Source: Leclercia sp. AS011
GTDB lineage: Bacteria > Pseudomonadota > Gammaproteobacteria > Enterobacterales > Enterobacteriaceae
Length of the DNA stretch: 64,000 bases
Direction of reading: 5' to 3'
NCBI RefSeq assembly: GCF_037152535.1
Contig: NZ_JBBCMA010000007.1
Coordinates: 143,216-207,215 of the forward strand
Both the position numbers and the translations under genes were made by a program. Within the stretch, counting starts at the first letter, position 1; each line of letters begins with the position of its first letter. Shown here piece by piece: positions 49,366 to 58,582 of this stretch. The notes under the pieces are model-generated. The model was not told the origin of the DNA. It did no database searches and worked only from the letters and a program-made list of their open reading frames with translations.

Positions 49366-49986
49366 ATGACCACAACATTACGCCCGCACGACTTAATCTG
49401 GCTGACCACCCGGGATGCGCTCGAGGCGATCCACGAGCCCTGGGTGGATACGGCCTGGCACACCGGGCTACCGGTGGTGGTGCGGCGTGATGTTGATGGT
49501 AACGGGCGTATTCCGGTAGGGGTACGCGGCCTGAGACGCGATCAACGCGCGGCGGGCTGGGTTAACCCCGACCAGATTGCCCGTATCGTCTCCCCCGAAC
49601 AGCTGAGCGCAGAAGCGAGTCTGCTGCGCTCGCCCTTTATCACTCAGCCACCGGTTCAGGTGGCGGTACAGCTCTCCCGCACACCCTGGCCATGGACCTG
49701 GGGCATTACCGGCAGCACCGGCTATGCGCTGGCGACTGGCATTGCGGTGATCCACGCCGACAGCGATCTCGATCTGCTGATCCGCGCGCCGCAGCCTCTC
49801 TCTCCTGATGTTTTGCAGGCCTGGCAGTCGCACCTTGAAGGCGCGCTGTGCCGGGCCGATACCCAGGTCGAGACGCCGCTGGGTGGATTTGCGCTCAACG
49901 AATGGCTACGTGATGGGAAAACGTTACTGAAAACCGACCGGGGGCCGCGCCTGACGGCGAACCCCTGGGCATGGGAGGAACAATGA
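49366..49986 (+). CDS. mdcG: Phosphoribosyl-dephospho-CoA transferase MdcG (holo-ACP synthase)
   Basis: MdcG attaches the MdcB product to Ser25 of MdcC. The 206-residue protein has a nucleotidyltransferase-like acidic motif DSDLDLLIR near residues 125-133, with the Asp pair probably binding metal. The start at 49366 follows the mdcF stop by 2 bp, whereas the frame opens further upstream inside mdcF. It overlaps mdcH by 4 bp. Confidence 0.93.
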   Translation: MTTTLRPHDLIWLTTRDALEAIHEPWVDTAWHTGLPVVVRRDVDGNGRIPVGVRGLRRDQRAAGWVNPDQIARIVSPEQLSAEASLLRSPFITQPPVQVAVQLSRTPWPWTWGITGSTGYALATGIAVIHADSDLDLLIRAPQPLSPDVLQAWQSHLEGALCRADTQVETPLGGFALNEWLRDGKTLLKTDRGPRLTANPWAWEEQ

Positions 49987-50882
49987 AGATCCTGTTTACC
50001 TTTCCGGGGCAGGGGACGCAACATCCCGGTATGCTGCACAACCTGCCGGGAACCGAGCTGGCTCAGGCGCGTGAAGTGCTGGGTGCCAGCGAGGTGGACG
50101 CGCTCGACTCCCCGGCGGCGCTGCAGCACACCCGCGCGGTGCAGCTCGCACTGCTGATCGCCGGCGTCGCCTGGGCGCGTGAGCTGGAGCGTCGCGGTGT
50201 GGCACCGGATATCGTCAGCGGCCTCTCTATCGGGGCCTATCCTGCGGCGGTGCTCTCCGGGGCGCTCGACTTCTCTGATGCCCTGACGCTGGTGGCCCTG
50301 CGCGGCGATCTGATGGAGCAGGCGTATCCGCACGGCTACGGCCTGACGGCGATCATGGGCTTAACGCTTGCGCAGGTGGAAACCCTGATGGAAGGCACCG
50401 GCACCTATATTGCCAACCTGAATGCCGAGACGCAGATAGTGATCGCCGGTGCCGATGACGGCATGGCGGAAGTGGCGGCACGCGCGCTGGCGAAAGGGGC
50501 CAATAAAGCCCGCCGTCTGACGGTCAGCGTTCCGTCGCACTGCGAACTGCTGGCGGAACCGGCGCAAAAACTGGTCGAGGCCTTCAGCCGGGTTACGCTC
50601 TCTCGCCCCCGCTGCGCCTACCTGAGCGGCAGCACCGGGCGCGTGCTCTGGCAGCCTGAGAAAATTGCCGACGATCTGGCCATGAACATGGCCCGGACGG
50701 TGCGCTGGCAGGAGGCGGTGGTTGCCGCTAACGAGCGTGAAGCGCGGCTGGCAATTGAGATGCCGCCCGGCGGGGTGCTTACCTGCCTGACGCGTCAGGC
50801 GGCCTGGGAAGGCGAGGCGGTTTCACTGGAGCGCAGCGGCGTGGACGTCGCAGTGCATCTTGCCCGGCGCATTAAGGCGTAG
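49983..50882 (+). CDS. mdcH: Malonyl-CoA:acyl carrier protein transacylase MdcH
   Basis: MdcH primes the system by loading malonyl from malonyl-CoA onto MdcC. The 299-residue FabD-like protein has the FPGQGTQHPGM opening (7-17), the nucleophile Ser82 in GLSIG, and a His in SVPSHCELL near residue 180. It starts at 49983 (MKILFTFPGQG), forming ATGA with mdcG. Its last 11 bp overlap the 3' end of the opposing mdcR. Confidence 0.94.
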   Translation: MKILFTFPGQGTQHPGMLHNLPGTELAQAREVLGASEVDALDSPAALQHTRAVQLALLIAGVAWARELERRGVAPDIVSGLSIGAYPAAVLSGALDFSDALTLVALRGDLMEQAYPHGYGLTAIMGLTLAQVETLMEGTGTYIANLNAETQIVIAGADDGMAEVAARALAKGANKARRLTVSVPSHCELLAEPAQKLVEAFSRVTLSRPRCAYLSGSTGRVLWQPEKIADDLAMNMARTVRWQEAVVAANEREARLAIEMPPGGVLTCLTRQAAWEGEAVSLERSGVDVAVHLARRIKA

Positions 50883-51810
50883 CGTTCTGCTCAAGGCGGC
50901 GGGCGTACATGCGGCCTTCCGCCGCCAGCGCCCGCAGGCTCGGATCCTGCTCGCGGTTGCGGGCAAAGACGATGGCGATCAGCTGCTGCATTTGATACGG
51001 CTGGGCCAGTTTTAACAGCTGCACCGAGTTTTCATACACCTTCTTCATCCTGCCCGGCATCAGCGTAAAGCCGACACCCGCCTGCACCAGGCTCAGCATC
51101 GAGAAAATGTCGTTGACCCGGGTGACAATCTCCGGCTCGAATCCGGCGATATGAAACGCCTCCTGAAAGCCCGCGTAGGTGGCGAAGCCCTCGGCCAGCG
51201 CGACAAACTTCTGGTCTTTGTAGTCGCGTAAATCCGCCAGCTCGCTGGTATTGAGCTGCGCCGAGGCCGGGGCGGCAAGACAGATATCATCGTGGAACAG
51301 GGGCAGCACTTCGAGGTTGTTGCGGTCAATCTCGCTTTCGGAGATAGAGATGAGAATGGCATCCAGCGAGCCTTCATCCAGCATGTGCAGCAGGGTCTCG
51401 TTGGATCCCATGGTGAGATCCATCTCCAGATCCGGGCGGCGCAGTTTCATCCCCATGATTAACTGCGGCACCGTCTCAAGCGTCAGCGAGTAGAGCGTCC
51501 CCACCCGCAGACGGCCCTGGCCGATGCCCGCAATTTTACGCGCCTCTTCCAGCCCGCGCTCCATCACCTGCATCACCTCCTGACAGTACTCAAGCAGCGT
51601 CCAGGCGGCGGGCAGGGCGATCAGATTGCGGCCTTTATGGGTGAACAGCGGGCAGCGGACGTTCTCTTCCAGGGTGTGCAGGGCGCGATGGACGCTGACC
51701 CCGCTGAGGTTCAGCACCTCAGCGGCGCGGGCGATATTGCCCGTCTCCATAAAGGTCATGAAGATACTCAGTTTGCGGAAGGTAATCTCGCTGGTCAGAT
51801 CCGGTATCAT
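50872..51810 (-). CDS. mdcR: LysR-type regulator MdcR
   Basis: MdcR is the presumed regulator of the malonate genes. The 312-residue protein has an N-terminal winged helix (about 10-68: FRKLSIFMTFMETGNIARAA with ANVLN-like VLNLSGVSVHRAL) and a LysR substrate domain. It is oriented against mdcH and overlaps it by 11 bp. Its start lies only 15 bp after the yheS stop, with GGGAGAGGGG as ribosome site, so it is probably read from yheS or from a promoter inside yheS. Confidence 0.93.
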   Translation of the reverse strand: MIPDLTSEITFRKLSIFMTFMETGNIARAAEVLNLSGVSVHRALHTLEENVRCPLFTHKGRNLIALPAAWTLLEYCQEVMQVMERGLEEARKIAGIGQGRLRVGTLYSLTLETVPQLIMGMKLRRPDLEMDLTMGSNETLLHMLDEGSLDAILISISESEIDRNNLEVLPLFHDDICLAAPASAQLNTSELADLRDYKDQKFVALAEGFATYAGFQEAFHIAGFEPEIVTRVNDIFSMLSLVQAGVGFTLMPGRMKKVYENSVQLLKLAQPYQMQQLIAIVFARNREQDPSLRALAAEGRMYARRLEQNATP

Positions 51811-51825
51811 CGCCCCTCTCCCGGG

Positions 51826-53730
51826 TTAGTCGCTCTGGAGCATCTCTTCGAGCTGTTCCTGCGCCTCCAGCCAGGCCATTTCGCACTCCTCAAGGCTGGA
51901 TTTGGTTTTGGCCTGAATCTGCAGGCACTCGGTAAGTTCGGCTTTACGCGTCTGGTCATACAGACCGCTGTCGCCCAGCTTCTCTTCGACGGTGGCCAGC
52001 TGCGCGTTGAGCTTCTCCATCTCTTTTTCCAGACGGGTGATCTCTTTACGCAGCGGCTGGGTTTGGGTGCGCAGCTCCGCGTCACGACGCTTCTGATCTT
52101 TACGTGCCTGGGCGCTGTTGGCGTTGTCTTTGGCCCCTTCCGCAGGCTGACTCTCCTGCTTCTGCACGTCGCTCAGCCACTGCTGATAATCTTCCAGATC
52201 GCCGTCGAAAGGCTCCACTTTGCTGTCATGCACCAGATACAGATTGTCGGTGGTGGATCGCAGCAGGTGACGGTCGTGCGAGACCACCACCAGCGCGCCT
52301 TCGAATTCGATTAAGGCTTCGGTCAGGGCCTGGCGCATGTCGAGATCCAGGTGGTTAGTCGGTTCATCGAGCAGCAGCAGGTTCGGGCGCTGCCAGACGA
52401 TGAGGGCCAGCACCAGGCGCGCTTTTTCGCCGCCGGAGAAGCGCTCGGTCTTCTCGGTCACTTTATCGCCCTGGAAGCCGAAGCCGCCCAGGTAATCCCG
52501 CAGCTTCTGCTCCATCTCCTGCGGTGCCAGGCGCGCCAGGTGCTGCAGCGGAGATTCATCAGCGCGTAAAAATTCCAGCTGATGCTGGGCGAAGTAGCCG
52601 AGCTTGATGCCCTTCGCCAGACCGATATCGCCGCGGACCGGAGCCAGTTCGCCCGCCAGCAGCTTAATCAGGGTCGATTTACCGGCACCGTTGCGCCCGA
52701 GCAGACCAATACGGGAACCGGGGACCAGGTTGAGCTTAATGGAGTCGAGAATGATGCGGTCGCCGTAGCCTGCGCTGACCTTTTCCATCTTAAGCAGCGG
52801 ATTAGGCAGGCTTTCCGGCGCGCGGAAGCTGAAGTGGAACGGGTTGTCGACGTGTGCCGGGGCAATCATCTCCATCCGTTCCAGCATCTTGATGCGGCTC
52901 TGGGCCTGTTTGGCTTTCGAGGCCTTGGCCTTGAAGCGATCGACAAAGCTTTGCAGATGCGCCACGCGCTGCTGCTGGCTTTCGTACATCGCCTGCTGCT
53001 GAGAGAGACGCACCGCACGCTGGCGCTCAAAGGAGCTGTAGTTGCCGGTGTATTCGAACATTGATTCCTGTTCGATATGAATAATTTTGTCCACCACCGG
53101 ATCGAGGAAGTCCCGGTCGTGGGAGATCAGAATCAGAGTGCCCTGATAGCTCTTGAGCCACTTCTCCAGCCAAATAACCGCATCGAGATCGAGGTGGTTC
53201 GTGGGTTCATCGAGCAGCAGCAGGTCAGAGCGGCAGATCAGCGCCTGGGCCAGGTTGAGACGCATACGCCAGCCACCGGAGAAGTCGCTGACCGGACGTT
53301 CCAGCTGCTCATTGCTGAACCCCAGGCCGTGCAGAAGGGTGGACGCGCGGGAGCGGATGGTCCAGGCGTCGATGGCGTCGAGTTTGCCGTGAACGGTGGC
53401 AATCGCGTGACCGTCGTTGCGCTCGTTAGCGGCGTGCAGCTCGGCTTCCAGCTTGCGGTACTCCCGGTCGCCGTCAATAACATAGTCCATCGCCGGTACG
53501 CTCAGGGCAGGCGTCTCCTGGTTTACCCAGGCCAGCTGCCAGTTACCCGGGTAAGTAAAATTACCGCCGTCGGCAGTGATCTCGTTTTTCAGCAATGACA
53601 GTAACGTAGATTTACCGCAGCCGTTTTTGCCCACCAGGCCCACTTTCTGACCCGGGTTAATGGTGGCTGTAGCGTTGTCCAGCAGGACGCGAACGCCGCG
53701 ACGAATTTGTAATGAGGAGAAAACAATCAT
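51826..53730 (-). CDS. yheS: ABC-F family ATPase YheS
   Basis: YheS is a soluble ABC-F protein (translation/ribosome-associated class). The 634 residues hold two ATPase domains: Walker A GKNGCGKST at 34-42 with signature SGGWRMRLNLAQAL, and a second Walker A GRNGAGKST near 345 with SGGEKARLVLAL. The inter-domain linker (P-site-reaching region) lies near 240-300, and a C-terminal coiled coil rich in Lys/Glu near 530-625. It is divergent from kefG, and mdcR follows it by 15 bp. Confidence 0.96.
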   Translation of the reverse strand: MIVFSSLQIRRGVRVLLDNATATINPGQKVGLVGKNGCGKSTLLSLLKNEITADGGNFTYPGNWQLAWVNQETPALSVPAMDYVIDGDREYRKLEAELHAANERNDGHAIATVHGKLDAIDAWTIRSRASTLLHGLGFSNEQLERPVSDFSGGWRMRLNLAQALICRSDLLLLDEPTNHLDLDAVIWLEKWLKSYQGTLILISHDRDFLDPVVDKIIHIEQESMFEYTGNYSSFERQRAVRLSQQQAMYESQQQRVAHLQSFVDRFKAKASKAKQAQSRIKMLERMEMIAPAHVDNPFHFSFRAPESLPNPLLKMEKVSAGYGDRIILDSIKLNLVPGSRIGLLGRNGAGKSTLIKLLAGELAPVRGDIGLAKGIKLGYFAQHQLEFLRADESPLQHLARLAPQEMEQKLRDYLGGFGFQGDKVTEKTERFSGGEKARLVLALIVWQRPNLLLLDEPTNHLDLDMRQALTEALIEFEGALVVVSHDRHLLRSTTDNLYLVHDSKVEPFDGDLEDYQQWLSDVQKQESQPAEGAKDNANSAQARKDQKRRDAELRTQTQPLRKEITRLEKEMEKLNAQLATVEEKLGDSGLYDQTRKAELTECLQIQAKTKSSLEECEMAWLEAQEQLEEMLQSD

Positions 53731-53851
53731 AGAGCGCCGTATGTTCCGACTATGTTAAGTTGTAATTATAATCAGGTTAAAAGTGCCGCCACGCGCCGCG
53801 TGGGTGTGCCATGGTAGCCCAAAATAACAGTGATGACGACCCGGGAGAGGA

Positions 53852-54406
53852 ATGATGTCCCAGACAGCAAAAGTGCTGCTGCTGTATGCCCATCCGGAGT
53901 CGCAGGACTCGGTCGCCAACCGGGTTTTGCTCCAGCCGGCATTACAGCTCAGTAATGTAACGGTGCACGATCTCTACGCGCACTACCCCGATTTTTTTAT
54001 CGACATCCCTCATGAGCAGGAATTGCTGCGCCAGCACGACGTCATCGTGTTCCAGCATCCGCTTTACACCTACAGCTGCCCGGCGCTGCTGAAAGAGTGG
54101 CTGGACCGCGTGCTGACCCGCGGGTTCGCCAGTGGCCCAGGAGGAAACCAGCTGGCGGGAAAGTACTGGCGGAACGTCATTACCACCGGCGAGCCGGAGA
54201 GTGCCTATCGCCACGATGGGCTTAACCGCTACCCGATGAACGATATCCTGCGCCCGTTCGAACTGACGGCGGCCATGTGCCGCATGCACTGGCTGAGTCC
54301 GATCGTTATCTACTGGGCGCGTCGGCAGCATCAGAGTGAACTGGCCAGCCATGCTAAAGCCTATGGCGACTGGCTGGCTGCGCCCAGGCTGACGGGAGGC
54401 CGCTGA
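53852..54406 (+). CDS. kefG: Glutathione-regulated K+ efflux ancillary protein KefG
   Basis: KefG is the flavodoxin-like quinone reductase-type partner that activates the KefB channel. The 184-residue protein has the flavin/nucleotide region [13 protein letters not shown] near the N-terminus, the [20 protein letters not shown] motif near 63-82, and GGNQLAGK near 96-103. Two Met codons (53852, 53855) begin the frame. It overlaps kefB by 1 bp, as in E. coli. Confidence 0.96.
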   Translation: MMSQTAKVLLLYAHPESQDSVANRVLLQPALQLSNVTVHDLYAHYPDFFIDIPHEQELLRQHDVIVFQHPLYTYSCPALLKEWLDRVLTRGFASGPGGNQLAGKYWRNVITTGEPESAYRHDGLNRYPMNDILRPFELTAAMCRMHWLSPIVIYWARRQHQSELASHAKAYGDWLAAPRLTGGR

Positions 54407-56211
54407 TGGAGGGTTCCGATCTGTTGCTGGCCGGGGTGCTGTTTCTGCTCGCCGCCGTGGTGGCGGTGCCACTGGCTGCGCGACTGGGTATTGGCGCGGT
54501 GCTCGGCTATCTGCTGGCGGGTATCGCCATCGGCCCCTGGGGGCTGGGATTTATCAGCGATGTGGACGAAATCCTGCACTTCTCGGAGCTGGGCGTCGTC
54601 TTTCTGATGTTTATTATCGGCCTCGAGCTGAATCCGGCCAAGCTCTGGCAGCTACGGCGATCCATCTTCGGCGTGGGTGCCGCGCAGGTGATCGGTAGCG
54701 CGGTGATCCTCGGTGGCCTGCTGATGCTGGACCATTTCTCATGGCAGGCGGCGGTCGTCGGCGGGATCGGGCTGGCGATGTCTTCCACCGCGATGGCCCT
54801 GCAGCTGATGCGCGACAAAGGGATGAACCGTAACGAGGCGGGCCAGCTGGGATTCTCGGTGCTGCTGTTTCAGGATCTGGCGGTGATCCCGGCGCTGGCC
54901 CTGGTGCCGCTGCTGGCGGGATCGGGCGAAGAGCATTTCGACTGGATGAAAATCGGCATGAAGGTGCTGGCCTTTGCCGGAATGCTGGTGGGCGGGCGCT
55001 ATCTGCTGCGTCCGGTGTTCCGCTTTATTGCGGCCTCCGGCGTGCGGGAGGTGTTTACCGCCGCCACGCTGCTGCTGGTGTTGGGCTCGGCGCTGTTTAT
55101 GGATGCGCTGGGGCTGTCGATGGCGCTGGGGACCTTTATCGCGGGCGTGCTGCTGGCGGAAAGCGAGTACCGGCACGAACTGGAGATTGCTATCGATCCG
55201 TTTAAAGGGCTGCTGTTAGGGCTGTTCTTTATCTCGGTCGGTATGGCGTTGAATCTGGGCGTGCTCTATACCCATATTCTGGCCGTGGTGCTGGGCGTGG
55301 CGGTGCTGATTGCCGTCAAAATGCTGGTGCTGTACGGGCTGGCACGGGTATACGGCCTGCGTCATCCGGAGCGCGCGCAGCTTGCCGGGGTGCTGAGTCA
55401 GGGGGGAGAGTTCGCTTTTGTGCTCTTCTCCACAGCATCGTCCCAGAGATTGTTCCAGCATGATCAGATGGCGCTGCTGCTGGTGACCGTCACGCTGTCG
55501 ATGATGACCACGCCGCTGCTGATGAAGCTGATTGATAAACGCCTGGCACGGCGTATTAATGCGGCTGACGATGAGCATGAAGCGCCCTGGGTGGACGATG
55601 ATAAGCCGCAGGTGATCGTGGTGGGCTTCGGGCGTTTTGGGCAGGTCATTGGCCGTCTGCTGATGGCGAACAAAAAGCGTGTGACGGTGCTGGAGCGCGA
55701 TATCAGCGCGGTTAACCTGATGCGAAAATATGGCTACAAGGTGTATTACGGTGATGCCACCCAGGTGGAACTGTTACGTTCCGCAGGGGCAGAGGCGGCG
55801 GAGTCGATTGTCATCACCTGTAATGAGCCGGAAGACACCATGAAGCTGGTGCAGATCTGCCAGCAGCATTTTCCGCATCTGCATATCCTGGCGCGAGCGC
55901 GCGGGCGTGTAGAAGCCCATGAACTGCTTCAGGCCGGGGTGAAGCAATTTACCCGCGAGACCTTCTCCAGTGCGCTGGAGCTGGGACGTAAGACGTTAGT
56001 GACGCTGGGGATGCATCCGCATCAGGCCCAGCGCGCGCAGTTACACTTTCGCCGTCTGGATATGATGATGCTGCGTGAGTTAATGCCGGTGCATACCGAT
56101 ACGGTGCAAATTTCCCGGGTGCGGGAAGCGCGCCGGGAGCTGGAAGAGATCTTCCAGCGCGAGATGCAGCAGGAGCGTCGGCAGCTGGATGGCTGGGATG
56201 AATTTGAATAA
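54406..56211 (+). CDS. kefB: Glutathione-regulated potassium-efflux protein KefB
   Basis: KefB is a K+/H+ efflux system of the CPA2 family, held closed by glutathione and opened by glutathione adducts to protect against electrophiles. The 601 residues form 12-13 TM segments (about 1-375), a linker, and an RCK/KTN nucleotide-binding domain starting near residue 400 ([17 protein letters not shown]), then a basic C-terminus. The acidic loop [14 protein letters not shown] precedes the KTN domain. Confidence 0.97.
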   Translation: MEGSDLLLAGVLFLLAAVVAVPLAARLGIGAVLGYLLAGIAIGPWGLGFISDVDEILHFSELGVVFLMFIIGLELNPAKLWQLRRSIFGVGAAQVIGSAVILGGLLMLDHFSWQAAVVGGIGLAMSSTAMALQLMRDKGMNRNEAGQLGFSVLLFQDLAVIPALALVPLLAGSGEEHFDWMKIGMKVLAFAGMLVGGRYLLRPVFRFIAASGVREVFTAATLLLVLGSALFMDALGLSMALGTFIAGVLLAESEYRHELEIAIDPFKGLLLGLFFISVGMALNLGVLYTHILAVVLGVAVLIAVKMLVLYGLARVYGLRHPERAQLAGVLSQGGEFAFVLFSTASSQRLFQHDQMALLLVTVTLSMMTTPLLMKLIDKRLARRINAADDEHEAPWVDDDKPQVIVVGFGRFGQVIGRLLMANKKRVTVLERDISAVNLMRKYGYKVYYGDATQVELLRSAGAEAAESIVITCNEPEDTMKLVQICQQHFPHLHILARARGRVEAHELLQAGVKQFTRETFSSALELGRKTLVTLGMHPHQAQRAQLHFRRLDMMMLRELMPVHTDTVQISRVREARRELEEIFQREMQQERRQLDGWDEFE

Positions 56212-56222
56212 CGAGGTAGAGA

Positions 56223-56423
56223 ATGGCGGTACGTAAACGCTTTATCGCCGGTGCGAAATGCCCGGCCTGTCAGGCGCAGGACTCTCTGGCCATGTGGCGG
56301 GAGAACAATATTGATATTGTTGAATGTGTTAAGTGCGGACACCAGATGCGTGAAGCAGACAAAGAGGTTCGCGAGCATGTTCGCAAAGAAGAGCAAGTGA
56401 TCGGGATTTTTCATCCGGACTAG
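56223..56423 (+). CDS. yheV: Zinc-ribbon protein YheV
   Basis: This is a 66-residue protein with two CxxC pairs (CPACQA at about 14-19 and CVKCGH at about 38-43), a zinc-ribbon arrangement. Its function is unknown. It lies 11 bp after kefB and is conserved at this place in enterobacteria; it may be co-transcribed with kefGB. Confidence 0.93.
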   Translation: MAVRKRFIAGAKCPACQAQDSLAMWRENNIDIVECVKCGHQMREADKEVREHVRKEEQVIGIFHPD

Positions 56424-56517
56424 CGATATGCCCTGAGTTTTTTTAAGCTAAAGGGTACACGGGTGCAGATTTCCGTTACAATCTGCGCCAGCAATTTTCC
56501 CACGCTCAGGAGATATC

Positions 56518-57102
56518 ATGAAAGTAGCAAAAGACCTGGTGGTCAGCCTGGCCTATCAGGTACGTACAGAAGACGGTGTGTTGGTTGATGAGTCTCCGGT
56601 GAGTGCGCCGCTGGACTACCTGCACGGTCACGGTTCCCTGATCTCGGGTCTGGAAAACGCCCTGAACGGTCACGAAGTTGGCGACAAATTTGACGTAGAC
56701 GTTGCCTCTAACGACGCATACGGTCAGTACGATGACAACCTGGTGCAGCGCGTTCCTAAAGACGTGTTCATGGGCGTTGACGAACTGCAGGTTGGCATGC
56801 GTTTCCTGGCTGAAACTGACCAGGGTCCGGTTCCAGTAGAAATCACTGAAGTTGAAGATGACCACGTTGTGGTTGATGGTAACCACATGCTGGCTGGCCA
56901 GAACCTCAAGTTCAACGTTGAAGTTGTTGCCATCCGCGAAGCCACTGAAGAAGAGCTGGCTCACGGCCACGTTCACGGTGCGCACGGCCATGACCACGAT
57001 CACGGTCACGACGGTTGCTGCGGTGGTCACGGCCACGATCACGACCATGGTCACGACCACGGTAAAGGCGGTTGCGGTAATGGCGGCTGCGGTTGCCACT
57101 AA
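56518..57102 (+). CDS. slyD: FKBP-type peptidyl-prolyl isomerase/metallochaperone SlyD
   Basis: SlyD is a cytosolic prolyl isomerase with an inserted chaperone flap, and it delivers nickel for hydrogenase maturation. The 194-residue protein has the FKBP fold (1-~70 and 130-145), the IF domain between (about 75-125), and a C-terminal metal-binding tail from residue 149 with 15 His and 5 Cys in 46 residues. The tail DNA is an imperfect run of CAC/CAT/GAC/GGT codons. Confidence 0.97.
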   Translation: MKVAKDLVVSLAYQVRTEDGVLVDESPVSAPLDYLHGHGSLISGLENALNGHEVGDKFDVDVASNDAYGQYDDNLVQRVPKDVFMGVDELQVGMRFLAETDQGPVPVEITEVEDDHVVVDGNHMLAGQNLKFNVEVVAIREATEEELAHGHVHGAHGHDHDHGHDGCCGGHGHDHDHGHDHGKGGCGNGGCGCH

Positions 57103-57111
57103 GCTTCAGGC

Positions 57112-57142
57112 TCAAAAAAAGCGGGAATATCCCGCTTTTTTT
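57112..57142. terminator. Bidirectional terminator slyD/slyX
   Basis: An A run (57114-57120), a 6-bp GC stem (GCGGGA / TCCCGC) with 3-nt loop, and a T run (57136-57142) separate the convergent slyD and slyX. Confidence 0.93.
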
Positions 57143-57147
57143 ACGTC

Positions 57148-57366
57148 TCAATAATGGGGCGGCGGCGTCTCTTCCGACTGCGACGCAATGTGCGATGCTT
57201 GCGACGCTTTCACTTTTTCGGTTAACAGACGCAGTAGATCCCTCAGTTTTGCCATTTCCAGTTCGTGGGCCGTCACGGTCTGGTTCAGCTCATCGATGGT
57301 GATCTCCTGAAAAGCCAGGCGGCTTTCAAGCTCAGCCAGTCGTGCTTCCATATCTGTATTCTGCAT
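57148..57366 (-). CDS. slyX: Coiled-coil protein SlyX
   Basis: SlyX is a 72-residue protein of unknown function that is almost wholly a heptad-repeat coiled coil ([20 protein letters not shown], about 7-26, continuing to about 55), ending in a Pro-rich tail. It converges with slyD and diverges from fkpA, as in E. coli. Confidence 0.94.
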   Translation of the reverse strand: MQNTDMEARLAELESRLAFQEITIDELNQTVTAHELEMAKLRDLLRLLTEKVKASQASHIASQSEETPPPHY

Positions 57367-57462
57367 GATTCACCTCGTTGGTCTTGTTTACCCCTTACGG
57401 GGCTGGCGGCGGCGGATTTTACCCGAGATTATCCGCGCGCGCAGTAAACATCCCATTGCTGC

Positions 57463-57490
57463 GAAACTAATTTAAACAAAAATAGTCTGA
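57463..57490 (+). promoter_or_regulatory. Candidate sigma-E promoter of fkpA
   Basis: GAAACTA (57463-57469) and TCTGA (57486-57490) resemble the sigma-E -35 (GGAACTT) and -10 elements with a 16-bp spacer. fkpA belongs to the sigma-E regulon in E. coli. The match is partial and the start point is inferred. Confidence 0.55.
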
Positions 57491-57602
57491 AATGTGGTGC
57501 TAATCAGGGGTGTCTACCTGTAGATTTGTTCCTCAACGTTTTATAGTACGCTTCTCATTTACGCTTAATACGGGGTGAGAGTCCCCGGCCCTGGAGAAAT
57601 GG

Positions 57603-58418
57603 ATGAAATCACTGTTTAAAGTAACGCTGCTGGCGACCACGATGGCCGTCGCTCTGCATGCGCCGCTGACTTTCGCTGCCGATGCAGCAAAGCCTGCTGC
57701 GACTGCTGACAGTACTGCGGCGTTCAAAAATGACGACCAGAAGTCAGCCTACGCGCTGGGCGCATCTCTGGGCCGTTACATGGAAAACTCTCTGAAAGAG
57801 CAAGAAAAACTGGGCATCAAGCTGGATCAGACTCAGCTGATCGCCGGTGTTCAGGATGCGTTTGCTGATAAGAGTAAACTGTCTGACCAGGAAATTGAGC
57901 AAACTCTGCAGGCTTTCGAAGCGCGCGTGAAAGGCGCAGCGCAGGAGAAGATGGAGAAAGACGCGGCTGAAAACGAAACGAAAGGTAAAACCTACCGTGA
58001 AGCTTTCGCTAAAGAGAAAGGCGCGAAAACCTCTCCTACTGGCCTGGTCTATAAAATCGAGAAAGAAGGTACCGGCGACGCACCGAAAGACAGCGATACC
58101 GTTGTGGTTAACTACAAAGGTACCCTGACCGACGGTAAAGAGTTCGATAACTCTTACACCCGTGGTGAGCCGCTCTCCTTCCGTCTGGACGGTGTTATCC
58201 CTGGCTGGACTGAAGGCCTGAAGAACATCAAGAAAGGCGGTAAAATCAAGCTGGTCATCCCACCGGATCTGGCCTACGGCAAAACTGGCGTCCCGGGTAT
58301 CCCGGCTAACTCCACGCTGGTATTCGATGTAGAGCTGCTGGACATTAAGCCAGCGCCGAAAGCGGATGCCAAGCCTGACGCTAAGCCAGAAGCGCCAGCA
58401 GAAGCCACCAAGAAGTAA
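57603..58418 (+). CDS. fkpA: Periplasmic FKBP-type peptidyl-prolyl isomerase/chaperone FkpA
   Basis: FkpA assists folding in the periplasm. The 271-residue precursor has a signal peptide cleaved after about residue 25 (APLTFA-ADAAKP), an N-terminal helical dimerisation domain (about 40-140), and a C-terminal FKBP domain (about 150-250) with GVIPGWTEGL and YGKTGVPGIPANSTLVFDVEL motifs. The tail is Lys/Pro/Ala-rich. A terminator follows. Confidence 0.97.
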   Translation: MKSLFKVTLLATTMAVALHAPLTFAADAAKPAATADSTAAFKNDDQKSAYALGASLGRYMENSLKEQEKLGIKLDQTQLIAGVQDAFADKSKLSDQEIEQTLQAFEARVKGAAQEKMEKDAAENETKGKTYREAFAKEKGAKTSPTGLVYKIEKEGTGDAPKDSDTVVVNYKGTLTDGKEFDNSYTRGEPLSFRLDGVIPGWTEGLKNIKKGGKIKLVIPPDLAYGKTGVPGIPANSTLVFDVELLDIKPAPKADAKPDAKPEAPAEATKK

Positions 58419-58427
58419 ATCGGTAAC

Positions 58428-58457
58428 AACCGCCGCTCCTGAAGCGGCGGTTTTTTT
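58428..58457 (+). terminator. Rho-independent terminator of fkpA
   Basis: A perfect 10-bp stem (AACCGCCGCT / AGCGGCGGTT) with a 5-nt loop is followed by seven T residues, 10 bp after the fkpA stop. Confidence 0.95.
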
Positions 58458-58582
58458 ATTATGGTGCAGATATAATTAACACTGGAAGCGCTACCTACGC
58501 TGTATTAATTTAGTTGCCCGTGTAAATAATGAGCCTGCCCTGAAAACCTACCGACAGGCTCCTGAAAAGGAGTGTTTTTTTC

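Noticed and set aside
56912-57154. Overlapping frames rich in Arg/His/Thr around the slyD 3' end
   Set aside because: They arise from the repetitive His/Asp/Gly codons of the SlyD metal-binding tail.
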